Positions 1 through 12,528 of a stretch of DNA of 64,000 nt are shown piece after piece. The translations under genes were made by a program, and so were the position numbers. The notes beneath the pieces are model-generated. The model ran no database searches and was not told the DNA's origin. It worked only from the letters and a program-made list of their open reading frames with translations. The stretch lies in the NCBI GenBank assembly GCA_027625915.1, contig JANTQA010000023.1:8246001-8310000 (forward strand), in the 5' to 3' direction. Positions within the stretch are counted from its first letter, which is position 1; every line of letters starts with the position of its first letter. The DNA is from Anaeramoeba flamelloides. Its lineage: Eukaryota > Metamonada > Anaeramoebidae.

Positions 1-300
1 AGAATAAAAATTATTGGATTTTTTTAAGATTGACAAATAGAATTATTTTTTTACAATAAAATCCCTTTTAATTAATATTTTGAACAACTCACTGATCCGT
101 CATTTTTATTTTTATTACTCAAGTAGTGTTTGGGATAATAAAATCAAGTAAAATATTTTTTCACAATTGGTTTCCTATGAAAGAATTTCCAAAAAAAAAA
201 TCTTGGTTGGTACAATGAAAAACACTTTTTTCTTCAAAAGAATGTGAGACTCTATATCGTTTTGTTGATTGAAATTACTTGGTAACACAAATCTTGTTTC

Positions 301-543
301 TTGACTGTCCAATCCAAATTTATTTGTAGTCAAAGAAGTATTAGCTCGTTTGATCTTATCATTCAAAATTATCTTTTTAATGATAAAATACAAATCCAAT
401 ATTTAGCTAATAATAAGGATTGGGAGATTTGTTTCACTTTCTTCTTCTCTTTTATCAAAGATCAAGTCAAAATCCAACTATTTCATAACCAAGCAAGTTT
501 TATTAATTTCCTTTTAGAAGGGACTTTTAAGAGTTCTTTGTAA
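301..543 (+). other. Possible terminal exon of an unidentified gene
   Basis: An open frame of about 80 codons ends in TAA at 541-543. It has more G and C and fewer homopolymers than its surroundings. The C-terminal stretch around DQVKIQLFHNQASFINFLLE resembles the last strand and helix of the PH-like modules in the gene at the right end of the window (for example KVKIVFEDTDLLKGF). There is no ATG at the start, and an upstream stop lies at 283-285, so a splice acceptor such as the AG at 327-328 would be needed. It may equally be a relic. No function is assigned. Confidence 0.2.
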
Positions 544-1977
544 TCTTAGAATTTTGTTTTTTGGAAAATAGAACATCACTTAAAGTCTTTTGTTTTCCAG
601 TTGCTTGGTTTCAATTCAAAAATTGAAAGAAATCAAAATATTCAATAAGTTTTGATCGTGTGAAATATCACTTTGTCCTCTTTTTTAATTTGAATTCTTA
701 AGTACTATTCATATTTTATGTTCCAGACATCTTGAAATAAAGTGTAATAACCAATAAAAATTATTTACAAGTTTAACAATTTAGGAAAAATCAAGATATT
801 GTAATTTTGGATTGTTGATAGAGATGAATTCTTGAAAAAAAAAAAAAAAAAAAAAAAAAAGAAAAAAAACAACTATAATAAATTTAACTCAAAGAAAAAG
901 AATTCATTTTAAATAAAAATCAAAAATCTTTCCTTATTGTTTTGGTTTTAACAGATCTGTTAGAAAATAGATAATTTTAAAAGCAAATAAAGATTTCCAA
1001 TAAAAATATTTTTTTTTCTTTAGTTTTAAATTTAAAAAATATCCTTATTTTCTTAATATAAATATAAATTAAATAAATTATTTGAAAATGGGTAATAAAA
1101 TTCATTTTGAAATTTGTTCCAAAATATACAGTAAAAATGTTTCTTAAAAATTTTTACAATAAAAGTTCTTCTATTAAGAAATAAAAATAAAACGGTTTAA
1201 AGGAGGGATAACTTTCTCAAATATTACATAATATGATTAATATATAATTGATTTTTTTTTATTTTTTCTTAATTATTTTTTTTATTCTGTTGAGTTCCCT
1301 TTTTAAATTAATTTATATCAAAATATATTCTATTAATATATATTAGCATATATATTTGTTTCAATATTAAATTGTTCAGTTAAAGATATGATTTTAATAA
1401 TTCAGTTCTGAACAAACTTACACTCTCAAAATTCGTAAAATGTACTTTTCAATTAAAATACTAATTTACTTTATTTTATTAGTTATTTATTTATTTATTT
1501 ATTTTATTTATTTTATTTTATTTTTTTTTATTTAATTTCTTAATTTTTTGTTTTTTTTTTTTTTTGGGGGGTAACATCCTCTGAATTAAATTTGGAGAAA
1601 TAATTTAAAAACTTTATTGGAAGTCATAAAAAGAAAAAAAAAAAGAAAATATGAATTTTTTTTTGTTTTACAAAATAAAATCAAAAAATTAAAAAAAAAA
1701 AATCAGGGTAAATAGAAAAAAATATATAAACAATTTTCTTTTTCTTCGGATTTTATTAATTAATATGATTTTATGGGATTATCAAGATAAAGTGGATTAA
1801 CCAGTGTTTTAATTTATCATCAAGAATTTATTACTGATATCGTGATAATCCGTGTTAATCATAAAATATCAATTATTTCATATTTATACATATATAAACT
1901 CTATTTTGCTAAAAGTATCTCATCCAAAAAAAAAAGAAAAATTCACTTTTTTTCATAAGAATCAGCAAAAATACGAC
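544..1977. other. Gene-free AT-rich stretch
   Basis: This stretch is dominated by A/T homopolymers, with no credible exon. A loose inverted repeat with GGATTATCA/GTGATAATCC-type arms lies around 1767-1870. Similar CGTGATAAT/CGCGATAA motifs recur at about 4350-4470 and 5934-5967. Confidence 0.5.
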
Positions 1978-2674
1978 TAAACTATTTTCCAGTCAAAGGG
2001 GTCCAGTTGTAATGGTATAATACATGTGTTTAAAGGGTTTACATAGATATTAGAAGAAAAATTTTATTTTGGAAATTTTTAAAATTGAAATCATTTTTTC
2101 ACATTTTTGCTTTTTTTTTTTCGATTTTTTTTTTAAAACCTAAATTCAGTTGCAAAAATTTATTTTATTGCAAGATCAATAGTCACTTGGTAAAAGCTTG
2201 TTATTCTAATGTCATTGAAACCATGTAAAGATTGTTGAGAAATCATATTGATTTCCATTGGTATTCTATTCGATCTTTGATCTTGATATTTGTTTAATAA
2301 ATGTGAAAAATTTTCACTTCATTTTCATTTCCTTTTTCAAATAGAGACCACAAATACCCCCAAACAAAGTTTGGGGGTTTGATTTCTAAAAGAAAAGTAT
2401 GGAAAATGAAGTGAAAAATGTTTCATATTTATTATATAAATACCAGCAGAAGTTCAAAACGAACATTGTCGTTTTTCTCAATTTAGCTTAAGAATTTGAG
2501 TTTTCCAATTTTTAAGAAAATTTCTTGATTAATTAGTTTTCTTTCAGACATATATCAACAATTCTTTGATGTGTATTATCCTGTTTATTTCTTATTTGTT
2601 CTTCAAATTTCAATTATATAAAATAATTAATATTTGAAAAAAACGTTGGGCCCCTTTGACTGAAACAGAGTTTA
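1978..2674. mobile_element. MITE family A, long subtype, copy 1
   Basis: The element begins TAAACTATTTTCCAGTCAAA and ends with the inverted form (CCCCTTTGACTGAAACAGAG then TTTA), giving terminal inverted repeats of about 30 bp with TA at both outer edges. The interior is about 640 bp with no coding capacity. It is closely similar to 51162-51860 and, inverted, to 39193-39895. It contains a subterminal inverted pair (TTTCACTTCATTTTC / GAAAATGAAGTGAAAA). TA flanks and short TIRs suggest a Tc1/mariner-type non-autonomous element; the superfamily is inferred. Confidence 0.85.
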
Positions 2675-3214
2675 TATAGAAATAAGAAAATTTATAGAAT
2701 TCCAATGAGAGTTGATATTTATATCGAAATACCTCAACAAAATAAATTTTCGAAAATATTAAAATGTTTAAAACAAATTTTCCCCATTCATTGAAAAATT
2801 GTTATAAAATTAGTTAATTTCAAGGAAATGAAAATTGTAGATAATAATTTTCTTTTTTAATAAAAGTGCGACTTAGTATTTCTTTTAACACCAATACACT
2901 TACTATTAAAATTAATTTGGAGTTTTTTAACATTTTTTTTAAAATTGAATTTTCATATTAACCTCTTTTTATAAAAAAAAAGACAAAAATCAAAGAAAAA
3001 AAAAAAATTTGACTAAATTTAAAAAAATGATCACATTCAAAAAATGAAAATTTATTTTGATAAGAATACTGGATTAAACTCCTAGATTATCTTCTTTTTT
3101 TCAATAAAGATAGGCACTTTTAACTGAAAAATGGTTATTATTCTTTTTTATTATCATGATTTTATGAAGATAAAATAAAATCATGTATATTCTAACAATG
3201 TGTTAATATATATA

Positions 3215-6200
3215 TTACCAAAATCTTTCCATTTTTGATATTATCCACTTTAGTCCATCAATGTATTTTTTTGAATATCTAGAAATGGGGAGTAATAACC
3301 ATTCACGGTGTAATTCATTAAGATTGAATATTTTTGCTATTTCAAATATTGAAATTGTATTGGGTAAGTCCTGCTTTGTAGCTAAAATTAATATTGGCTT
3401 TTCTAGCATAAATTCATGGATAATTATTTGATAAAAGAATTTTTTTGCAATTTTCATCTGGCTTCTGTCACACGAGTCAATAACATATATTAATCCATGG
3501 GTGATTTCATAATAATACTTCATAAGCGGTAGAATTTTGTTAGTCAAATTATAACACTTTGTTGTAATAATTAACAAATTAAGTAGTATGTTGTTAATAA
3601 AAATAATAATAATAATAATAATAAATACGTTGATTGATTTTATTTTAAGATATTTCAAATTCCTATTTTCCATTTTCTAAAACTAAAGAAAAATGATTTT
3701 TAAATTCAAATAAAAATAAATAAATAAATTTTCAATTGTAAAAAATCTTACTCCAAATTTCAGTTGGGTTTTATCGACTTTAAGATATACTTTTGATCTT
3801 CCTATATTAAAATAAAAAGAATTTTTAATAATAATTTTTTAATTAAAATAAAATAGCATAATATAAAATAAAAAAACAGTTTAATATAAGAAAAAAATTG
3901 TTTTTGATTCTCATAATGTTTTATTTATGAAAATAATAATACATAAACATTTGAAAATCGTTTTTTTTTTTTTTTTGTTTTTGTTGTTTGTTTTATCTGT
4001 AAAATGAATTAATTAAAAGTTAATAAATAAAAAAAAAAAAAATTGGTTATTGGGAATTATTTTGTTTTCTTAGATTTTATTTGCCTTCTTCCAACTTTTT
4101 AAGAATACTAGGTTTGTATATTTTATGTATTCTTAAAATTATGTTTCTTAATTCAAGTTAATTTATGAAAGATAAATTTTGACATTCAGTAGAATTTTAT
4201 TTTTTTTTGAAGAACAATAAGAATAGAAGTTTTGATGATAATTCTTATTATAACAATATTAATATATCCGTGGTTAATTTAAAAAAATCATGATGGTTAT
4301 TACTAATTCATAATAAAGTTTACAAAAAGAAGATTATTTTTAGAAAATCACAATAATGAATAAAATCGTGATAATTAATAAAATTTCTTGATTAAGGAAA
4401 AAAATGTAATAATTGTCCTAAAAGCGTGATAAATTCCAAAATATCGCGAATAAAAATTATTTCACGAGATAATAGTTGATGGCTTTTAGAACTAATTGAA
4501 CAATATTTTTAAAGGGAAAAAAATCGTTTGATCAAAAAAGATTGCAAAAAAAAAATTATTTTTTTAAAAAAACAACAAAAAAAAAAGAAAGTTGATTAAA
4601 ACAAGTATCAAAATCAAGAGTATTGTTATATTTTATTTTAATTTGGTTGGCAGATCTATCAATCATTTGGATCAACAATAGTAGTAGTAAATAAAGGTAA
4701 GCAATTAATTTCTAGGTGTATCAAATAATTATATATATTGTGAATAAAAATGTTTTAAAACAACAAACACCTCATGAATTCTTTATATTAATAAAATTCG
4801 GTTAAATCGTTTTCTTTGCTATGTTGTGAATTAAAGAGACTGGCCCATTTTCCAAACTTTATAGGTTGCCTAGACACAGTATTATTTTTTTCAAATATTA
4901 TTTAGAAAACTATTTTTCTTTTTTTTATTCTTTTTTTTCTCTTATCTCATTTATCTTGAACAGAAAGTACAACATAAATTTAATATTTTTTTTTTTTTTT
5001 TGGTGGTGAATAACTAATAAAGAATGGACATCTGTCTCCTATTTGGTTCTTTAAACTTGGATATAATAACATCATTTTTAAAAAAAATCATCTAATATAG
5101 ATTCAATATATTTTCTGAATATGGTTATTTTTAGTCTGATCTTAAAATTATCGTGGATATTTTGGTAACGTTAAAAAAAAAATAGAAAAAATAATTTTTT
5201 TTTGTTATTTAAATAAACTAAAATTCAAAATTTTCCACACAGCTAAAACGTTCCAAACAATCACAGTAATACAATTTCATTCAAATTGGTGATAATTTTG
5301 ATTTTTGTAAAATATGAAAATCATTTTTTCACCTTTTAGTTTTTTTTTTCATTTCATTGTTTGAATTACGTAACTTGTTTCGTTCGATCAAAATTTTTTT
5401 GAACAATTGATATTAGGTTAAAGTTGAGTTGTTCAAAATAGAAGAACTCAAATAAAATTAGTTGGTAGTATCTAGCCTTTGATTGATCAATAATTCCTAA
5501 TAGAATAAAGAAATTTACTAATCAATTTTTTTGTTTTGCTTATTATAAAATTTTTTTAACACACCCATGATTTATCTGTATTGATAATTATTTATTTATT
5601 GTTTTGTATTGTAATTTATAAAAAAGTGTTAACGTTTCAATTAGTGAATGGTTCTAATTTGGTATTTCTTCTTGAATTTATTAAATAAGTTTTTTTTTTT
5701 TCATAAATCGAATTTTGGTCATGTTAAAAATTTTGAATTGGGGTTTAATATAATATTTTTATATCTTTTTATGCCTTTAAAGCCATTGAAGAAGCTTTTT
5801 ACAGTCCTTTCAAACATTTTCTAATATTTTTAAAGGTGAAAATTTTGTAAAAGTCTCTTTTTTGTAGAATTTAAGGAATTTTTTGAAAAGTTGATTTCTC
5901 AAAAAATAATTTTCTTTAACTCTATTTTGTATTTTATCGCGATTTTATGTTTTTTTTTCGCGATAAAGTAGGACTTATTGTGAATTTATTGTTATTATTG
6001 TGAATTTATTGCTATTATAGTGATAATACATCTTCTCATCAAAAAATCTAAATAAATTTCTTCAAAAATTTTCAAAAAATTATAATTTTAAGTTAATTTA
6101 TGAACTTTTTAAAACCAATTCATCCTTGATTTTCTGATTAAAGAGCCAACTTTTTAGAATTTCAAAATAAATATACATAAATATTTTTCGATTTTATGGA

Positions 6201-9200
6201 AAATATTTAAGAGTATAGTAGCTTACAGTGAATTTATTTAATACTCAATGGGTGGTTTACACTAAAAATGGAATTGTGAAATTGAATTACATTTGGCTGA
6301 CAAAAAAAATTAAATAAAGATAAATAAAAAAGTTCCACATTAATTCTTTGACAAAACACAATTAACAAATAAAAGTTTCACCTGATCCTTAATTTCAAAA
6401 ATCCAAATTCAAAGAATGAAAAGATTACTTTACTTTCAAAAACTTAAATCTCAATAATTAAAAAAAAATTTACATATGATCTCAATGTGAAAAAAAATAA
6501 AAAACAAAAAAAAGCATTGAAAATATTTTAATGACAAAAGTACAGATAAAAAATAAATGTTTTCAGGATCTCTTTGTGAATATATACATTAAAAAAAAAA
6601 AATTCATAGGATCTCAAACACAAAAATTAAAATTAACAAAAAAAAAAAAATCCAAAGTTTATCAATTACAAAATATACAAATAACAAAAAAAAAGATCCA
6701 TAGGATCTCTTCTGAAAAAAAAAATCCAAATTAAAAAAAAAATGGTTAAAGGAATTCTCAATTACAAAAATTCAAATTTTAAAATTATGTGTTTCTTATT
6801 TTATATTTCCAAATACTGAAATTTCTTCAATTTGAAACAAATTGTTTTCTTTCAGTACAAAATCAATTTAATTCAATTTAATTCAATTTGTGGTTATTTT
6901 GTGATTATCTATATTCGACAAATCAAGGATTTTTCTCTTTTTTTAGATAAAAATAACTCGGTTGAAAAATGAAGAAAATGAAAAAAAAAATCTTGGAGAC
7001 CTTAAAAAGTGGCAAAAAGTGGCACTTCGAAACTTAGACAGTTTGATTTCAAAATTGTCGTTCAAAACGATTTAGATTCAAAATTGAAAGTTACTCTTTG
7101 GTGTTGTTATTCTCAAAATGGCCTAGATTTTCAATGTTCTTTTTTTTTTAGAGATCCAGTGAAGACTACAGGTTGATTTGTTTTTAATTGGTATTTGATA
7201 CCCTGGAGAAAAATTGCGAAAATTTTTTTTCAATTACAAACAATTTTTTTTCATTTTAAAATGATATTTTGAACTTTAGTGACTCGGTATTAAGGTAAAT
7301 TTCTCAATTCTTTTTGAATATATGTCCTTAATAAAATTAAGTAATATTTTTTTCTGATTAATATTTTTCAAAATTAAGTTTATAACTTAATTCAATTAAC
7401 CACTGGGATAAATTTTTTTAAAATAAAAACACTCTCAACTTTTGAATATCTAAAATATTTTTTGAAATTACTGTGCACTTTTTTATTTTTTTTTGAAAAA
7501 TTGGGGTTGAGAAAAACTTGAAATCAAAGAATAAGTTAATATATTAAATTAGAATGCTTTTCCAGAGAGTTTATCTTTTTAGTTTAACTTTTTTTTATTT
7601 TTACCATTTAAAACTAAAAAAAAAACATTTGAAGACCAAATTAGTCCCTTTTGTGGAAAGAAAATTCCCATAATTTAGAATTTGTTTTAGTAAATGAGTT
7701 AAAACAAGATGGTGTATCTAAAAATATACATAATTTCAAGTATGGATTCAATGATTTTGGCAAAAAAATGTTTTCAAGAAAAAGTTAAATGGAAACTTTA
7801 TTTATTTTTATTTTTTCATTTAGTTTTTTTAATTGTATTAATGGAAAGTATTTGATTAGTTTTCCATTTTTAGTGTTTTTTGGGTCGTAGGGGCATATTG
7901 AAACTTTTTTTTCGATTGTCATCATCATCAGTAAATATCAAATATCAAATATCAAATAACACGTGGGATAAAACTTTTAATTTTCAAATTTTGTCGAAAA
8001 AAAAAAAACAAAATAAATTTGTAATGAACAGTTATGTACTCAAATAATTATCTTTTAAGAATCCTAAAATTGTTCAAGTTTATGAAAAATTAAAGATCAA
8101 ATATAATTAAAAATTACCTATTGTTGGTATACGAGATTGAAAGTCATTGCCATATTCCCAAAAATTTTGCAAAGATTTCTTCCCTGCGCCACTTAATCCG
8201 ACCATATTTAATTCGAATGTTTTTTTAAAAAATAGTGATTTCACAATTTTAGTTAACGAAGAGTGTTCGTTCCCATTAAAATTAGATTTTTTATAGACCA
8301 GCCTTCCATTTTGATAGTTTCCAATTAATCTCATGTATGCTTGGTTATATCCTGTGTTGGGTATTAGTGGGTTGCTTATCATTAAAGAAATGTCCTGGGT
8401 ATTTTCCAGAGCAAAATTCTTGAACTTTTCCAAAAATAGTTTTTTCCAGAGCAAGTCATCTGTCGCGAAATATTGAATTTCGCTTGACGTTAATGATAAT
8501 CTACTCAGATCTTTGTCATTCAAATACTGGAATATTTCGAATATTAATTCATCTGATAAAGTGTAAAATGTTCCAAATTCATTTTTTTTTTTTTTTATTT
8601 TTGGTTTGTTTTTTTTCTTTGAGCAAAGGATAACTAGATGTTCACACCCACACCCAATGGCCGTTGGGATAAACTGTTTTGGTAAATGAATTTGGTTGAT
8701 TAAATTTGTTTTCATAATGGCTATTTCTTGTTGAAAATAAATTTGTGTTGATTTTGGTTTATTAAATTTCATATTCTGAAATGGATCAAAATTTTGATAT
8801 ACATCTTTAAAAATATATTTTTTCTTTTTTATTTCTTTTTCTTTATCTTTTTCTTTTTCCTTTTTCGTTTCTTTTTTCTTTTTCTTTTTCTTTTCCTTTT
8901 TCTTTTTCTTTTCCTTTTCCTTTTCCTTTTCCATTTCCATTTCCTTTTGATTTTGATTTCTTTTTTTGTTTTTTTCTTGATAATGAAGAGTGCCATTGTT
9001 TTTTTTTTCATTTTCTTTTTCAATTTCCTTTTCCTTTTCAATTTCTATTCTTTTTTCCTTTTTCTTTTCCTTTTCTTTTTTTTTTACAATTTCATTTTCA
9101 TTCAGATTTTTTAAATTCTCAATTTTCATCGAATTTTTTTGATTTTTGCGCTTCGTGTTTGTCGGAAATTCAAACCCAACTGAAAAAACTTGATTTTTTC

Positions 9201-10230
9201 TTGAAACAAAAAGTGAATAACTTTGTTGATCGCCACCTTTCGCAAAAATTGTTTTGATTGGCTTTTTTAAAGAAAAATCTAAAATGCAAAAAGTCGATTG
9301 TTTTTTAAGATTATTTAGTCCAATTGAGCTTCCCTTTCCACACACAAAAACGGTTCCTTTTGAATTAAGCATTAGGGAATGCTCGTCTCCACATGCAATT
9401 TGGGTTATTAAACCAAACTTTTTGAATATTGTTTCTTTGTTGATGATTTTTACCAAACTGGGCATGCTTTGAGAATTGTTGTTTCCAAGTTGCCCATTTT
9501 CTCCTTTCCCACACCCAAACAAGTCTCCTTCCAAGCTTTGAACCAAAAAATGAGAACTGCCACAGTCAAACAAACCAATGTTCCTTGATTGAAAACTTTC
9601 AATTACCGTAGGAAGTTCTTTTTCGTCAGATAATAGGCCATGTCCTAATTCGCCATTTGAGCAAATCCCCCATGATCTTAATGTTAAGTTATTATCTTTT
9701 GCAACAAAGTAATTCTTCCCGCACGATACATGTAATATTTTAAGTCCTTTCTTCAATTCAAGGCCTGAAACAAAAAATGGCGGTTCTTGCAGACAAGTGT
9801 TTGTGTTGTCGATTGAAAAAAGTAAACCATCAGCCAAAATAATGGTTTGGAAAGAGCTACAACAAATTTGTTGGACTCTTTTCTCTTTCAATTCTTGGTT
9901 ATGGGAAATTAAGCCTTTAAAAACAAGATTTTGATTCCTTTTTTCCTTATCCTTTTTCTTTTTTTCCTTTTCTTTTTCCTTTTCTTTTTCTTTTTCTTTT
10001 TTGTTTTCAAGGGAATCTGATCCTAAATTGTACCCATAAATCTTGCCTTCCATTGTTGCAATAAGTGTTCGAAAAGATCCACATGAAATTATTGTTGGTT
10101 CTTCTCCATTAAAATATTGCCTATATTGTTTTGTAATATCTATTGGTTTGTCTGCAGAAAATGTTTCTTTTTGATCAAGAAATAAAAGTTGATTATTTTT
10201 GTTTGATCCACAAACAAAGATACTTGTCAT
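3215..10230 (-). CDS. RCC1-repeat / F-box / ARF-like GTPase fusion protein
   Basis: My model is complement(join(3215..3556,3752..3801,8118..10230)), 834 aa. Exon 1 encodes RCC1-type repeats (residues ~1-360, with CGxGxxGQLG-like blades), a Lys/Glu-rich insert (~375-490), an F-box (~556-605, LSDELIFEIFQYLNDKDL) and the start of an ARF domain (P-loop GLSGAGKKS, then IPTIG at the splice site). The donor G|GTAATT is phase 1. The 50-bp exon 2 (RSKVYLKVDKTQLKFG) and exon 3 (KILPLMKYYYEITHGLIYVIDS, TKQD) complete it in frame, and the spacing from IPTIG to KILPLM equals that of ordinary ARFs (22 residues). The DxxG motif (WDVGGQ) and the G5 motif are not recognisable, and the P-loop Thr is Lys, so GTP binding or hydrolysis is doubtful. 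A ubiquitin-ligase adaptor role is an inference from the F-box. The 4316-bp intron carries repeats. Confidence 0.82.
5225..5665 (+). repeat. Family F repeat, diverged copy (in the RCC1/ARF intron)
   Basis: This is a diverged copy of the family whose better-preserved members lie at 44627-45160 (opposite orientation), 50307-51155, 60340-60800 and 63130-63575. The shared blocks include the stretch around AGTTGGTAGTATCTAGCC (5460-5480) and the GATCGATCAA-like block near 5390. It has no coding capacity. The ends are not clear. Confidence 0.5.
6340..7300 (+). repeat. Family E repeat: GGATCT-containing degenerate array plus conserved 3' body
   Basis: At 6340-6770 a degenerate tandem array, period roughly 45-70 bp, repeats motifs like GGATCTC, CAATTACAAAAATTCAAA and A-runs. 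The following body (about 6800-7290) matches 35770-36250: both have TTTCTTCAATTT, ATTTGTGGTTATTTTGT and a hairpin around AGTGGCA/TGGTGTT. A third array lies at 58400-58680 and a weaker one at 16050-16140. It sits inside the 4.3-kb intron. No ORF is likely to be real here; the open frame at 6531-6734 is only A-rich repeat. Confidence 0.55.
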
Positions 10231-10514
10231 TTTTCTTAATTTTTGAAGTAAGGGGTTGAATTTTGTGTTTTCTTAATTTTGTTTTGGTTACTTTATGTTT
10301 TGTGTTTTTTTTCTTTCAACAAGAATGAAATATATTTTTAGCGACAAGCCAACAATTAAAAAATAAAAAACCTTTAAAAGTATAAAGTTTTATTTCGATG
10401 AATGGATCATAATGTCTAAAATTTCATTTTTTCTAAGATTCATTTGATCTTGATTTGTTTCTCTGGTAAATTTTGGAGGATTATGAATTGTAGTTCTTAC
10501 AAGACTTGATATAG

Positions 10515-10995
10515 ATTTTAGATTATATTTCTGTCTTCAACAAAATTGATATATTTGAGATTCTTGAAATTACCAAAAATCAACTAAATTTATATTTAAA
10601 ACGTGGATTTTCAAAATTTTGTAGACTTTGGGAACAGTTATTTTCTGCATTCCATAATCCCAAATTTCTTTGTGAAATTAGAAAATTTATATCTTGTCAA
10701 GCCAATTATGGTTCACTTTTTTTACAAACTACTTTGAATTTTCCTTTCAGGATAATCATTAACTTTACATTAAAATAAAAATCGGTAAATCCCCTTGAGT
10801 TTTCAGATACCGATATTTTCCCATTAATAAATGAAAATGTTTATTTCAAGTTCCAAAATGAATATTAATTATTACTGCTACAATCATTAACAGAGAAAGA
10901 ATTTCGTCTCTGATTTTACTAAGGCTTTTTATTTCAAATGTCTAAAACTTATCATTTCTAAACCATGTTTAAGTGATCTTTGGTTTGGCTTATAA
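10515..10995 (+). other. Exon-like open frames of unidentified gene
   Basis: Two stretches on the plus strand look coding although neither begins with ATG. The first, 10515-10778, is an 87-codon frame containing FSKFCRLWEQLFSAFHNPKF, with ordinary amino-acid composition and balanced codons. The second, 10894-10995, follows a CAG acceptor-like site and encodes RKNFVSDFTKAFYFKCLKLI. I could not find donors that join them convincingly, so this may be a decayed gene. I do not recognise the family. It lies just upstream of, and divergent from, the RCC1/ARF gene. Confidence 0.3.
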
Positions 10996-11039
10996 ACAAG
11001 AAAAATATTTTGGAATTTGAACAAAAAATTATCATTTTT

Positions 11040-11300
11040 AAATTGGAAAATAATAGTATATAAATTTTTTTAATTCTTAAAAGAAGCATAAAGTATTAAT
11101 TTTACTTTTAGAATGGGGGGACTTTGATGATTTTTTGACATTCTTGAGAAAAGTGTTTTTTGTAGAATGCTAAAGGATCATGTTAATCTACTTATTTTAA
11201 AATTAACAGTCGTGTACCTTGTTTCAAAACAATTTTGAAGCTAGATTTCATGATATTTTCAGTAAAATTTAAATTATGTATGAAATTTTTTGAAAATTTT
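11040..11300 (+). repeat. Family G repeat fragment
   Basis: The segment around TTTTAGAATGGGGGGACTTTGATGA and a later AAAATTAACAGT block is mirrored at about 57195-57300 in the PH-gene intron (GAATTGGGTACTTTTGATGA, GCAATTAACAGTAATTCC). A second conserved block of the same family (TTTTGAATAAAGTATT, then AAAATGGAAATTGAACTAAA) occurs at 12375-12515, 44355-44500 and 56860-56990. No TIRs were identified; it is old and diverged. Confidence 0.4.
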
Positions 11301-11573
11301 TTCATAATATACTCAATTTTTTGAATTTTTTTGGTTTTTTATTTGATTGATTTTCTCAAAAATTATCTAATTTTTTGAACTAAATTTTATCATTTGATCC
11401 TTATTTTAAGAATTTATTTTTAATAAACCAACTTTAAGAAACCAAAAACAAATTTACTTTTTGTTCATTGTCACTTTTTTTCATCGTTTTATTTTTGTAA
11501 CTCTTTCTAAGAAAAATAAACACTGGTGTTAATTTGCAGAAAGGGGTTTATCTTTTATCCACGGTTTATTTTA

Positions 11574-12089
11574 CAGCCGTTCCAACACTGCCATGAAATC
11601 TATGATTATCAGAAAATTCATTCTCTTCATCATAATTGACTTTTTATGACAGGATTTTATGGTTATGTGATAGCCTATAACAAACCCTGAACTTTTATAA
11701 TAGAACAAAAATTTCACAAAGAGAAAATATGAGAATTTGAATTTTTGAATATAAACCTTTCTAAATGATCAATAATTTTTAAAAACATTTTCAGGTTTTT
11801 GGTGGATCTTAAATTTCTAAATACCTTAAAATCAAAAGGCAAGACCATTTTATAAAAACCATCAAATTGGATCTTGGATCTTTGGAAGCTTTGTTTTGGA
11901 ATTTTTGTTCGACAAAATAATATCATTTTTTTCTCAGGTCTTTCAAATAAGAAATTTTTTTAAAAAAACCTATGTCAAACCATAAAATGTAATGATAGCG
12001 TATAACCGAAGATTTGTTTTTTGTATTAAACTGAGACAAAAAGTCAATTTCTATGTCTGCCAAATTCCACGGTAGGTTTGGAACGGCTG
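11574..12089. mobile_element. MITE family C, copy 1
   Basis: The left end is CAGCCGTTCCAACACTGCCA preceded by TA. The right end is the inverse, TTTGGAACGGCTG, with an imperfect CA in place of TA. The TIRs are about 26 bp with mismatches. The internal open frames (11714-11926, 11923-12117) are not conserved in other copies and I take them as chance. Confidence 0.7.
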
Positions 12090-12528
12090 CAGCAACAGTA
12101 AAAACAAATTTAAACAAAAATGTTTGGTAAAAAAAAAATCAATAGTAATGGGGCAAAAAATTCAATACAATTAGTTGTTAGGGTTCATACAAATTAAAAA
12201 GATAGAGAAAACAAATCTTCCAAAATAGACTTTGGGTAGAATTTTTTTATATGTTTCATTCTTGATTTCTACAAGTTTCTGGGGTAAGGTAATCTTTTCT
12301 GGTTTGGTCTGATAAATTCTAATAAATATCTGAAAATTTTTAAATTCATTTGCCTTTTTCTAATTTTTTTACCTTGCATTTTGAATAAAGTATTATATGT
12401 GTTTAAATGTGAAGAAAACATGTAAAATTGGCATTGTCTTTCAAAAGATTCTTTATCTTAAATTGTTTACTAAAAGTTACTTTAATTGATTACAAAAATG
12501 GAAATTGAACTAAAAAATTTATCAAATA

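Noticed and set aside
3215-3673. ARF-like gene starting at an ATG at 3673
   Set aside because: The first about 38 codons (Ile-rich run) are intron sequence. The true upstream part of the ARF domain is exon 2 at 3752-3801 and the large exon at 8118.
8794-9114. Long Phe/Leu-rich plus-strand frame (and Lys/Arg-rich minus-strand frame 8829-9041) inside the RCC1/ARF gene
   Set aside because: They are shadows of the (GAA/AAA)n stretch that encodes the Lys/Glu-rich insert of the minus-strand gene. The same applies to 21819-22271, 48466-48714 and 56324-56689.
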